Assembly (NCBI RefSeq): GCF_005877055.1
Contig: NZ_CP039424.1
Location: forward strand, 2,046,001-2,110,000
From: Citricoccus sp. SGAir0253
Lineage (GTDB): Bacteria; Actinomycetota; Actinomycetes; Actinomycetales; Micrococcaceae
DNA length: 64,000 nucleotides
Direction: 5' to 3'
Each line of letters opens with the position of its first letter. The stretch's first letter is position 1. The notes beneath the pieces were generated by a model. The model saw nothing but the letters and a program-made list of their open reading frames with translations, was not told where the DNA came from and searched no databases. The position numbers and the translations under genes are program-made. This document shows positions 1-10,426 of this stretch, one piece after another.

Positions 1-354
1 CCGGTACAGGTCGGCCATGGGACCGTGCCCGCCCGGCAGGACGACGGCGTCATAGCCGGAGACGTCCACGTCGGCCAGCACCAGGGGGTGGGCGAGCTCC
101 TCGTCGATCGAGTCGATGTAGGCCCGGAAGTCGTCCGCCCGGTCCTGTCCCCCCGCCATCTCGGCGGCCAGGCTCACCGGGTCGACCGTGGGCCGCGCCC
201 CGCCCGGGGACGCGAGGTCCACCGTGTGCCCGGCCTCGCGCAGGGTCCGGTGGGCGACCACCAGTTCCTCGGCCCACACCCCCGTGGGGTGCCGGCTGCC
301 GTCCTTCATCTCGAGCGAGTCGGCCGCCGAGACGACCATCAGGATCCGTGCCAT
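1..354 (-). CDS. DJ-1/PfpI-family (type 1 glutamine amidotransferase-like) protein, 5' part only
   Basis: The N-terminal 118 codons of a protein whose 3' end lies outside the window. It starts MARILMVVSAAD, a Rossmann-like beta strand. It then has the segment TGVWAEELVVAHRTLREAG and the strand VSGYDAVVLPGGHGPMADL. The spacing and the PGGHG motif are typical of the Hsp31/DJ-1/PfpI superfamily, whose members are glyoxalases, deglycases, chaperones or proteases. The nucleophilic cysteine elbow would come just after the window edge, so activity cannot be judged. Family membership is well supported; substrate is unknown. The ATG at 352-354 has no strong Shine-Dalgarno. The gene lies downstream of katG on the same strand, 106 bases away, so co-transcription in an oxidative/carbonyl-stress context is possible but only inferred. 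Confidence 0.75.
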   Translation of the reverse strand, partial: MARILMVVSAADSLEMKDGSRHPTGVWAEELVVAHRTLREAGHTVDLASPGGARPTVDPVSLAAEMAGGQDRADDFRAYIDSIDEELAHPLVLADVDVSGYDAVVLPGGHGPMADLYR

Positions 355-460
355 CGTGCGTGTCCCTTCGTCGGGGTCTTCCGTCGGTCCGTCCTGTCTA
401 CCACCCCGGTCGCACCGGGACACCCCGCCCGGGGGGGACGGGGTGTCCGTGGCGCCGGGC

Positions 461-3055
<2,595 letters not shown>

Positions 3056-4495
3056 TCAGGAGGCCGGCACGCGGCCGCGGCCCGCCGGCGGCAGGACGAA
3101 GCGGTCCGGCTCCCCCGCGAGGATCCCCGCCGAGGGATCGTAGGCGCGCCGCTGCTCCGGCGGCAGTCCGGCGGGGGCGGTCCGCCGGACGAGGTCCCGC
3201 TCCGGGTCACGGATGTCCCGGATGACCGAGGCGCAGATCCACGCCACCGCGGCCATGTGCAGCACGATGCCCGAGCCGTACCACAGGGGGATCCAGATCC
3301 CCCCGCCGCCGAAGGCGCCGTCCGAGGTGATCCGCGCCGACTCCATCCACACCCCGGCCCAGTGGTAGGCCTCCACCGCCTGCCAGGCCCAGAACTGCCG
3401 CCGGTCCGGGCGCGCGAGCACCACGAGCGGGACGAGCCACATGACGAACTGCGGGGAGTACACCTTGCCGAGCAGCAGGAAGGCCGCCACGATCAGCAGG
3501 CACAACTGGGCCATCCGGGGCCGCGTGCGGGCAGACAGGCCCAGCCACGCCACCCCGAGGCAGCACAGGGCGAACAGCCCGTTGGAGATGAGCGAGAACG
3601 CCTCCCCCGACCAGCCGGTCCACGCCAGCGCCAGCCACATCGAGGAGAACGACACCTCGCGGTCGCCGGAGAACGTGTAGAAGCGGCTCCACTGGTCGAA
3701 GGCGGTGAGCATGAACGGCACGTTGACGGCCAGCCAGGCGACCACGCCCGCGGCGAGGGACCGGAAGAACACGCCCAGGCGGCCGGCGCGCCAGCACAGC
3801 ACGAGGATGGCGCCGAAGAAGAACAGCGGGTACAGCTTCATCGCCGCCCCCAGGCCGAGCACCGCGCCGGCCAGCACGGGGCGCTCGCGTGACCACAGGA
3901 GCAGTCCCAGCGCCGCCAGCATGACGGCCCACAGGTCCCAGTTGAGGAACGAGGTCAGGATGATGCCGGGGGCCACGGCCACCAGCAGGGCGTCCTTGGA
4001 CCGGCCCCGCGCCGTGTAGGCCGTGGCGACCACGAGGACGAGCCAGCACAGCAGGGCGCCCACCGCGTTGATGTCGAAGTAGGTGACCGTCCGCTCGAGC
4101 AGGGTGCCGCCCGCCGGGACGAACCACGCCGTCACCCCGGCCACCACGGCCAGCAGGGCCGGGTACTCCATCCACTGCTCCTCCGGCAGGGGCGTGTAGA
4201 AGGGGAAGTACCCGTCGGCGAGTCCCCGCGTGGGGAACAGCTGGCCGAAGTCCGAGTAGCACAGGTGGACGTGGACGCCGGGGGCCTCCCAGCCGTTGAC
4301 GCGGCACCACTGCTTGGACAGCAGGGCCACGACGCCGGCCAGCAGCGTGGCGGCCACCAGCACCGCCAGCAGGCGCCGGTCCGGGCCGGCGGCGAGCGCC
4401 GCCGGGTTCGCGGTCCGGCGGGCCGGTCCGGCCGTGGGCCGGGCCGCGGCCCGGCTGCCTCCGCGCTCGGGGGTGGCTGGTCCGGTCTGGCTCAC
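3056..4495 (-). CDS. GT87-type (DUF2029) polytopic glycosyltransferase
   Basis: A 479-residue integral membrane protein with roughly ten hydrophobic segments after a short Pro/Arg/Ala-rich cytosolic start. It resembles the GT87/DUF2029 family of GT-C enzymes that take mannose (or another sugar) from a polyprenyl phosphate on the outer face of the membrane. PimE of mycobacteria is the best known example. The extracytoplasmic stretch with ADGYFPFYTPLPEEQWMEYP, the LNWDLWAVML segment and GAAMKLYPLFFF fit the family. Its GTG start overlaps the stop of the upstream mannosyltransferase by four bases (GTGA), so the two are translationally coupled. By analogy with lipomannan synthesis it may branch or extend the mannan made by its two neighbours; this is inference and the linkage is unknown. 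Confidence 0.8.
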   Translation of the reverse strand: MSQTGPATPERGGSRAAARPTAGPARRTANPAALAAGPDRRLLAVLVAATLLAGVVALLSKQWCRVNGWEAPGVHVHLCYSDFGQLFPTRGLADGYFPFYTPLPEEQWMEYPALLAVVAGVTAWFVPAGGTLLERTVTYFDINAVGALLCWLVLVVATAYTARGRSKDALLVAVAPGIILTSFLNWDLWAVMLAALGLLLWSRERPVLAGAVLGLGAAMKLYPLFFFGAILVLCWRAGRLGVFFRSLAAGVVAWLAVNVPFMLTAFDQWSRFYTFSGDREVSFSSMWLALAWTGWSGEAFSLISNGLFALCCLGVAWLGLSARTRPRMAQLCLLIVAAFLLLGKVYSPQFVMWLVPLVVLARPDRRQFWAWQAVEAYHWAGVWMESARITSDGAFGGGGIWIPLWYGSGIVLHMAAVAWICASVIRDIRDPERDLVRRTAPAGLPPEQRRAYDPSAGILAGEPDRFVLPPAGRGRVPAS

Positions 4496-6372
4496 GGGGT
4501 CTCCTGGGGCTTCTCGGGGGCGCCGGCCTCGTGGCCGGGCCCGGGGGTCGGGGAGGGCGCCGCCGGGGAGGGCGGCGCGGGAGTGGTCGTCGCGGGAGTG
4601 GTCGTCGCGGTGTCGATCGTCGCGGGCACCGCGGCGGCGGAGCGGGCGGTCCGCCGCGCCGCGCGGGCGCGGCGGCGCTCGGCGAAGGGGAACAGCCGGG
4701 ACGTCCTCGGGTCCAGCACGACGATGAACACCAGGTAGGCGGCGCCCACGGCCCCGGTGATGATCCGCACCCACAGCAGGGAGATCCACTGGGCCACGGA
4801 GAGCTGGTCCACCACGCCGATCACCACGAGGACCATCACGAGCAGGTACAGCACCCAGTCCGGGCGGCCGTGCCACCGGCGCACCACGGCGAGCAGGGGC
4901 AGGACCCACAACAGGTACCAGGGCTGGATGATGGGGGCGAGCAGGACGGCCGCCCCGAGGGCCAGTCCCGTGGCGAGCACGGGATTGACCGGCCGGCGGG
5001 TGAGGGCCAGCCAGGCGACGAGGCCCATGACCACCACCTTGCCGGCGGCGTACACCACGTCCGCCACGGGGCGCACCCCCGTGTGCGCGACCGCGTCCAC
5101 CAGCCAGCCGATCCCGAGCCCGAGCAGCCCGTACGGCGCGTACGGGAACGCGGCGTCCCCCGAGGTGAGCATCGCCGGCAGCCAGCCGAACCACAGGCCG
5201 GTCAGGCCCCCGACGGCGGCCAGCACCACCGCGGTGACGGCCACGCACGCCGCCCACGCCCGCACGCGGTCCTGCCGGCCCGGCGTCGGGCGGTCCGGAG
5301 ACGGGCGGTCCGTCGGGGGGACCCGCCCCCCGGCCCCCGCCCGGCCCCGCGCCACGGCGGGCGACCGGGCGGGGGCTCCGGGCGCCGTCGCCGTCCCCAG
5401 GTGGGCACCGCGCAGCATGAGCAGCCCGGCGAAGGGCAGGGCGAGGACGGTGAGGGGCTTGATGGCCACGGACAGGCCCACGAGCACGAGGCCGGCCGTG
5501 TTCCGGGCCGGCCCCGCGTCCGGGCCGAGCAGGACGAAGCCGACGAGCAGCAGCCCGATCATCAGGGCGTCGTTGTGGATCCCGGCGATCATGTAGAGCG
5601 CGTACAGGGGGTTGGTCACCGAGACCCACGTGGCCCAGGCGGGCTCGCTGCCGAAGCGGCGGGCCAGGCGGGGCACGGCCCACAGGCACAGGGCCAGCCC
5701 GAGCACGGAGACCAGCCGGAACAGCAGGAAGGCCGGCTCCGGGCTGCCGCCGGTGAGGAACCAGACGGCACGGGCGACCGCCAGGAACGCCGGCCCGTAG
5801 GGCGAGGGCGACTCGGCCCAGATCGAGTCCGCCCCCTGCATGAACCAGCCGGGCAGCTCCGAGATCCAGTCCTCGTACGGGTTCAGCCCCGCGTGCAGCA
5901 GCCGCCCCTGGCCGAGGTAGGAGTAGACGTCCCGCGAGAACACCGGGAAGGCCAGCACGAGGGGCGCCGACCACAGCCACGTGGCCCGGACCACCACGGG
6001 ACCGGCCCCCTCCCACCGGCCCGCGAGCCGCTGGCCCAGCCGGAGCCACGCGCGCACGAGCAGCAGGGACCCGAGCACGAGCAGGACGGCGCAGGCGATC
6101 ACCCCGGCCGGCTCCACGCGCAGCGGGTTCAGGACGGTGGTCCGGGCGAACAGGGAGGTCGGCGTGGTCGCCAGCCAGCCGACGCCCCAGGAGCCGATGA
6201 CGATCATGACCGAGCCCACCAGCCCCTGCCACAGGGACGGGGCGGTGTCCGACTCGGCGCCGCCGACGAGCCAGCCCGTCGCGGGGACGCCGTCGAGCCA
6301 GCGCCGGAACCGCTCGAGCCGGGGCGCGGGCCGGTCGGCCGGGGGGGCCGGGGAGTGCTGCGCCGGGCTCAC
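4492..6372 (-). CDS. Polyprenol-phosphomannose-dependent alpha-1,6-mannosyltransferase (MptA/MptB-like), downstream copy
   Basis: A 626-residue GT-C membrane enzyme related to MptA/MptB, which polymerise the alpha-1,6-mannan backbone of lipomannan from polyprenyl-phosphate mannose. The acidic catalytic loop after the first membrane spans is visible as FPVFSRDVYSYLGQGRLLHA followed by NPYEDW. Later family marks are GIHNDALMIGLLL, VAIKPLTVLALPFAGL and APIIQPWYLLWVLPLL. A Pro/Arg-rich cytosolic insert near the middle and a long Ala/Thr/Pro tail (about 60 residues) are low complexity. The GTG start overlaps the preceding gene by four bases. It is a diverged paralogue of the adjacent upstream gene; which corresponds to MptA and which to MptB cannot be decided from sequence reading alone. 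Confidence 0.85.
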   Translation of the reverse strand: MSPAQHSPAPPADRPAPRLERFRRWLDGVPATGWLVGGAESDTAPSLWQGLVGSVMIVIGSWGVGWLATTPTSLFARTTVLNPLRVEPAGVIACAVLLVLGSLLLVRAWLRLGQRLAGRWEGAGPVVVRATWLWSAPLVLAFPVFSRDVYSYLGQGRLLHAGLNPYEDWISELPGWFMQGADSIWAESPSPYGPAFLAVARAVWFLTGGSPEPAFLLFRLVSVLGLALCLWAVPRLARRFGSEPAWATWVSVTNPLYALYMIAGIHNDALMIGLLLVGFVLLGPDAGPARNTAGLVLVGLSVAIKPLTVLALPFAGLLMLRGAHLGTATAPGAPARSPAVARGRAGAGGRVPPTDRPSPDRPTPGRQDRVRAWAACVAVTAVVLAAVGGLTGLWFGWLPAMLTSGDAAFPYAPYGLLGLGIGWLVDAVAHTGVRPVADVVYAAGKVVVMGLVAWLALTRRPVNPVLATGLALGAAVLLAPIIQPWYLLWVLPLLAVVRRWHGRPDWVLYLLVMVLVVIGVVDQLSVAQWISLLWVRIITGAVGAAYLVFIVVLDPRTSRLFPFAERRRARAARRTARSAAAVPATIDTATTTPATTTPAPPSPAAPSPTPGPGHEAGAPEKPQETP

Positions 6373-7925
6373 GGGGCGGTCGTCCCCGCGGTCCCCCGGC
6401 GCCGCGTCACCAGCCGGCGCAGGGCGGGACGGACGTGCCACTCCTCCTTCATCACCGAGCTCGTCCACGGGTCCAGCAGCAGGATCCACGCCATGCAGGC
6501 CCAGGACAGCGCGGTGGCCAGGCGCTTGAGCTGCTCCTCGATCCCGAGGAACTGCCAGACGAAGAGCTGGTCCGCGGCGCCGAACGCCACGAAGAACGCG
6601 ACCGTGAAGACCACCCACTTCAGCTGCCAGTCCCCGCGGATCCCGATCACCGCGAAGAACGGCAGCAGCCACAGCAGGTACCACGGCTGGATGATCGGGG
6701 ACAGCACCACCAGCGCGGTGAACGCCCACGTCATCCGCTGCATGAGGTGCTCGTGCCGGCCCCGGAACATCAGCCACACGACCACCAGGACGGACAGCAG
6801 GCGCCCGCCGGCCTTGAAGGCGTCCAGCACCCAGCCGTCGGCCAGGCCGAGGGAGCCGAGGACCACGCGCGCGCCCTCCCCCAGGATGCCGATCGGCGAC
6901 CACGGCACCGAGCCCGTCCCGGTGGAGAGCATGACGCCCAGCCAGCCGAAGCCGAAGCCGCTGAGCCAGCCCACGGCGACCATGACCGCCCCCGCGATGC
7001 CCGCCGTCAGGGACCAGTAGGCGAACCGGCGGCCCCAGCCGGCGCCCCGGCCCGCCCAGAGCAGGCCGATGAACGGCAGGAGGACCATGGTGATCGGCTT
7101 GATCCCGAGGGACGCGGTCACGAGCAGCACCCCGGCCAGGCCGCGCCCCGTGGCCGCGAACCACACGCCGGCCAGGGCCAGGCCGACCATGAGGGCGTCG
7201 TTGTGGCCCGAGGCCACGAAGCTGATGAGGAACAGCGGGTTGGCCACCGTGATCCACTGCGCCCGGGCCCCGTTGGTGCCCAGCAGGCGTGCGAGCCGCG
7301 GGACGTAGGCCATGGTGAGCACCACCCCGGCCACCGCGGCGAGGCGGAACAGGAGGATCGCCAGGTCCGGGTCGTCCGGGCCGGTGACGGACATGACGAG
7401 CTGCTCGATCCACAGGAACACGGGCCCGTACGGCGTCTCCGTCTCCGCCCACGTGGTGTCCGTGCCGAGCTGGAACCAGTTCGAGAGCGTGGAGATGCCG
7501 TCCTCGTAGGGATCGCGGCCGGCGAGCATGAGCCGGCCCTGCCCGATGTAGGCGAAGATGTCCCGGGAGAAGATGGGCAGGCAGGCCAGCAGGGGCAGGG
7601 TCCACAGGGCCGTGGCGAGGGTGACCGTGCGCAGCGCCCCCTCGCGGAACGGCCGCAGCACCTTGCCCAGCCGCAACCAGGCCCAGAACATCAGCCAGCA
7701 CCCGAGCACCAGCACCACGGTGCCGGTGGTCACGCCGGACTCGGTGGTGCGCCACGGGATGAGCCACCCCCAGCGGTTCACCGGGGAGGTGGAGGCGAGC
7801 CAGCCGACGGACAGCGAGCCGGCCGTCACGGCCAGGGAGCCGACGAGGCCGACGAGCACCGGGATCCACGCGGAGCCGGTCCTCGTCGCGGCGACCGGCT
7901 CCTGCCGGGTGCTGGGCACGCTCAT
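6369..7925 (-). CDS. Polyprenol-phosphomannose-dependent alpha-1,6-mannosyltransferase (MptB-like), upstream copy
   Basis: First gene of the three-gene glycosyltransferase operon: 518 residues and about a dozen membrane spans. GT-C signatures: LPIFSRDIFAYIGQGRLMLA with GRDPYEDG (acidic SRD loop), SGHNDALMVGLALAG, SLGIKPITMVLLPFIGL and SPIIQPWYLLWLLPF. Predicted to add alpha-1,6-mannose from polyprenyl-phosphate mannose outside the membrane during lipomannan assembly. Lipomannan is known from Micrococcus luteus and relatives. Two in-frame ATGs are possible. The one at 7937 abuts GGAAGG with no spacer, while 7925 leaves 12 bases, so 7925 is used here. The gene is divergent from orn; the 84-base gap must hold both promoters. 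Confidence 0.87.
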   Translation of the reverse strand: MSVPSTRQEPVAATRTGSAWIPVLVGLVGSLAVTAGSLSVGWLASTSPVNRWGWLIPWRTTESGVTTGTVVLVLGCWLMFWAWLRLGKVLRPFREGALRTVTLATALWTLPLLACLPIFSRDIFAYIGQGRLMLAGRDPYEDGISTLSNWFQLGTDTTWAETETPYGPVFLWIEQLVMSVTGPDDPDLAILLFRLAAVAGVVLTMAYVPRLARLLGTNGARAQWITVANPLFLISFVASGHNDALMVGLALAGVWFAATGRGLAGVLLVTASLGIKPITMVLLPFIGLLWAGRGAGWGRRFAYWSLTAGIAGAVMVAVGWLSGFGFGWLGVMLSTGTGSVPWSPIGILGEGARVVLGSLGLADGWVLDAFKAGGRLLSVLVVVWLMFRGRHEHLMQRMTWAFTALVVLSPIIQPWYLLWLLPFFAVIGIRGDWQLKWVVFTVAFFVAFGAADQLFVWQFLGIEEQLKRLATALSWACMAWILLLDPWTSSVMKEEWHVRPALRRLVTRRRGTAGTTAP

Positions 7926-7996
7926 CGGGGGCGGCATCCTTCCGTGCGGGGCGGGCCGTCAGAGGGCCTTCCACAAACTACCACCGGCCGTCCGGC

Positions 7997-8002
7997 TACT
8001 GT
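7997..8002 (+). promoter_or_regulatory. -10 element of orn, leaderless spacing
   Basis: TACTGT lies 7 bases before the GTG start of orn, so the transcript would begin at or next to the start codon. A GGAAGG immediately before the GTG could instead serve as a very close Shine-Dalgarno. Confidence 0.5.
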
Positions 8003-8009
8003 GGAAGGC

Positions 8010-8630
8010 GTGGCAGCGACAGCAGAGAACCTCGTGTGGATCGATTGTGAGATGACGGGACTGGACCCGGTGGCCGACGCCCTCGTGGAGATCGCGGTGC
8101 TGGTGACGGACCCCGAGCTCAACGTGCTCGGCCAGGGCGTGGACGTGGTCATCCGTCCCCCGCAGGAGGCGCTGGACCGGATGGTCCCGTTCGTGCGGGA
8201 CATGCACACCACCTCCGGACTGCTGGAGAGGATCCCCGGCGGCGTCACGCTCGCCGAGGCCTCCGAGGCCTGCATGGCGTACATCACCGAGCACTGCCCC
8301 GAGCCGGGCAGGGCGGTGCTGGCCGGCAACTCGGTGGGACAGGACAAGCTGTTCCTCACCCGCGACCTGCCGGCGATCACCGACCACCTGCACTACCGCA
8401 TCGTGGACGTCTCCACGATCAAGGAGCTGGCCCGGCGCTGGTACCCCCGGGCCTACTTCCAGGCCCCGGCCAAGACGGGCGGGCACCGGGCGCTCGGGGA
8501 CATCGTGGACTCCATCGACGAGCTGCGCTACTACCGCCGGGCGGTCATGGTCCCGGCCCCCGGGCCGGACTCGAGGACGGCCCAGGCGATCGCCGCCTCC
8601 CTCGGGACGGCGGCCCCCACGGCACCGTGA
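8010..8630 (+). CDS. orn: Oligoribonuclease Orn
   Basis: DEDDh-family 3'-5' exoribonuclease (206 residues) that degrades di- to pentaribonucleotides, including linear pGpG from c-di-GMP turnover. Exo I motif: WIDCEMTGLDP, with the two acidic residues (D, E). Exo II: the aspartate in VGQDKLFL. Exo III: HRALGDIVDSIDELRYYR, with the catalytic His and Asp. The family's conserved HYRIVDVSTIKEL and RWYP are also present. The GTG at 8010 gives the standard N-terminus; an in-frame GTG at 8001 would add three residues. It is divergently transcribed from the mannosyltransferase operon and followed by tRNA-His. The short C-terminal Ala/Pro tail after the catalytic core is unremarkable. Confidence 0.96.
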   Translation: MAATAENLVWIDCEMTGLDPVADALVEIAVLVTDPELNVLGQGVDVVIRPPQEALDRMVPFVRDMHTTSGLLERIPGGVTLAEASEACMAYITEHCPEPGRAVLAGNSVGQDKLFLTRDLPAITDHLHYRIVDVSTIKELARRWYPRAYFQAPAKTGGHRALGDIVDSIDELRYYRRAVMVPAPGPDSRTAQAIAASLGTAAPTAP

Positions 8631-8699
8631 CCGGCGTCACGCCGGGCACCGCCCTCGGCATCGCGATCGGCCCGGTTCGGGATCCGGCCCGGATGTGTG

Positions 8700-8705
8700 T
8701 ATGAT
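8700..8705 (+). promoter_or_regulatory. -10 element of tRNA-His
   Basis: TATGAT about 38 bases before the mature tRNA 5' end; transcription would start near 8712. No convincing -35 at 17 bases upstream. Confidence 0.45.
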
Positions 8706-8743
8706 GGAACGCGCTGTCACGGTCGGGATCCCCGGCCGAGCAT

Positions 8744-8820
8744 GGTGGGTATAGCTCAGCTGGTAGAGCGTCTGGTTGTGGTCCAGAAGGTCGCGGGTTC
8801 AAGCCCCGTTACTCACCCCA
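8744..8820 (+). tRNA. tRNA-His (GTG)
   Basis: Full cloverleaf. Acceptor arms GTGGGTA and TACTCAC, with the extra G at -1 facing a C discriminator, the identity mark of tRNA-His. D-arm GCTCAGCTGGTAGAGC. Anticodon loop reads TTGTGGT inside a CTGG/CCAG stem, giving anticodon GTG. T-arm GCGGGTTCAAGCCCCG. CCA is encoded at 8818-8820. Confidence 0.97.
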
Positions 8821-9175
8821 CGGCACCGGCCCGGTGCGGAGGTCTCCTCCGCGCCGGGCCGTTGCGCTTCCCCCCTCCCGCGCGTCCGCCGCGCCCCACG
8901 CGGGGGATCCGTCACGACGGCGGCCTGCTCCCCCGGCGGCACGGCCCCGCGACCGCCCCGGCCGTCCCCTCGGCGGTCCCCTCCGGAGCCGGTGTACCCC
9001 GGATCACCGGCCGACGTGAGGGGATTCACGGCCCCCCGACGCCGACCGGCCATGGACCTCCTCCCGGCCGCGGTCCAAGATTGACGGCGTCCGGGGTCGC
9101 AACGGCGCCGCCCCGGGACCGGCCCGGACGACGGGCCGGCCATCCTCGCCGACGCATCGACACCGAGGAGGACCC
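8821..9175. other. 355-base gap between tRNA-His and the amidohydrolase gene
   Basis: Starts with the tRNA terminator (8828-8860). The rest is GC-rich, Pro/Arg-coding-like shadow with no credible gene. The Shine-Dalgarno GAGGAGGA of the downstream gene closes the gap. Confidence 0.6.
8828..8860 (+). terminator. tRNA-His terminator hairpin
   Basis: GGCCCGG-T-GCGGAGG, loop TCT, CCTCCGC-G-CCGGGCC: a 15-bp stem including one T-G wobble, starting eight bases after the CCA end. Confidence 0.75.
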
Positions 9176-10426
9176 GTGTCCGACCACCCCTTCCTGGACA
9201 CCCTGGACGGCCAGCTCGACTGGCAGCGCGAGCTGTACCGCGACCTGCACCGCCATCCCGAGCTGAGCCTGCAGGAGGACCGGACCGCCCAGCGCATCGA
9301 GGCCGAGCTGGCCGGGCTGGGACTGGCCGTCCAGCGCGTGGGCGGCACCGGCGTCGTGGGGGTGCTGGAGAACGGGACCGGTCCGACCGTCCTGGCCCGC
9401 GCGGACACCGACGCACTGCCGGTCACCGAGGACACCGGGCTGGAGTACTCCTCCACCGTGCCCGGCGTGATGCACGCCTGCGGGCACGACATGCACGTCG
9501 CCGCCCTGCTGGGAGCCGTGAAGCTGCTCGCCGACCACCGCGAGGCGTGGTCCGGCACGTACGTCGCGCTGTTCCAGCCGGCCGAGGAGAACGCCGCCGG
9601 CGCGCAGGCCATGATCGACGACGGGCTCGTGGACCGGGTGCCCCGACCGGACGTGGCGCTGGCCCAGCACGTGATGCCCTTCGCCGCCGGGACGATCGGC
9701 ACCGCCGCGGGCCCCGTGCTCTCCGCCGGGGACTCGCTGCGGATCACCGTCCACGGCCGCGGCGCCCACGGCTCGATGCCCCACAACGCCGTGGACCCCG
9801 TGGTCCTGGCCGCCTCGATCGTGCTGCGCCTCCAGACGATCGTCTCCCGCGAGACCCAGCCGGGGCAGTTCGCCGTGGTGACGGTGGGCGCCTCGAACGC
9901 CGGCACGAAGTCGAACATCATCCCGGACCGCGCCGAGCTGCTGCTGAACCTGCGCACGTACGACACCGCCCTGCGGGAACGCATCATGGCCGCGATCGAG
10001 CGGATCGTCCGTGGGGAGTGCGCCGCCGCGGGGTCCCCCCGGGAGCCGGAGTTCGACTACTACGACCAGTTCCCGCTGACCGCCAACGACGAGGACGCCA
10101 ACGCCACCGTCACGCGGGCCCTCGCCGCGCACTTCGGTGCGGAGGCGGTGTTCCCCACGACGCCGTACACGGCCTCCGAGGACTTCAGCCGCATCCCGGA
10201 CGCCTTCGGGGTCCCCTACGCCTACTGGTTCGTGGGCACCGTGCCGGCGGAGCGGTACCGCGCCGCCGTGGACTCCGGGACCGTCAGCTCGGAGATCCCG
10301 GCCAACCACTCGCCGTTCTTCGCCCCCGCGATCGACCCCTCCCTCGAGATCGCCACCCGGGCCCAGGCCGTCGCCGCCCTGGCGTACCTGGCGCCGTCGT
10401 CACCCGCCGCAGAGGAAGCCCGCTGA
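9176..10426 (+). CDS. M20-family amidohydrolase (HipO/IAA-amino-acid hydrolase type)
   Basis: A 416-residue cytosolic metal-dependent amidohydrolase of the M20D group, which hydrolyses N-acyl amino acids, hippurate-like amides or similar substrates. Metal-site motifs: LARADTDALPV (the H-x-D position is R-A-D-T-D, as in this group), MHACGHDMHVAALLG, QPAEENAAGA. The lid/dimerisation domain carries GRGAHGSMPHNAVDPV with the conserved His. The C-terminal ligand His is in IPANHSPFF. GTG start with GAGGAGGA just upstream. Its stop overlaps the start of the following MFS gene (TGATG), so hydrolase and transporter are made together. That suggests uptake or export of the substrate or product of this enzyme. 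Exact substrate unknown. Confidence 0.9.
   Translation: MSDHPFLDTLDGQLDWQRELYRDLHRHPELSLQEDRTAQRIEAELAGLGLAVQRVGGTGVVGVLENGTGPTVLARADTDALPVTEDTGLEYSSTVPGVMHACGHDMHVAALLGAVKLLADHREAWSGTYVALFQPAEENAAGAQAMIDDGLVDRVPRPDVALAQHVMPFAAGTIGTAAGPVLSAGDSLRITVHGRGAHGSMPHNAVDPVVLAASIVLRLQTIVSRETQPGQFAVVTVGASNAGTKSNIIPDRAELLLNLRTYDTALRERIMAAIERIVRGECAAAGSPREPEFDYYDQFPLTANDEDANATVTRALAAHFGAEAVFPTTPYTASEDFSRIPDAFGVPYAYWFVGTVPAERYRAAVDSGTVSSEIPANHSPFFAPAIDPSLEIATRAQAVAALAYLAPSSPAAEEAR

Noticed and set aside
3056-6232. A 1058-codon frame suggesting one giant glycosyltransferase
   Set aside because: Only its C-terminal 479 codons look like protein. The upstream part is an out-of-frame shadow of the neighbouring mannosyltransferase, and a GTGA junction marks the real start.
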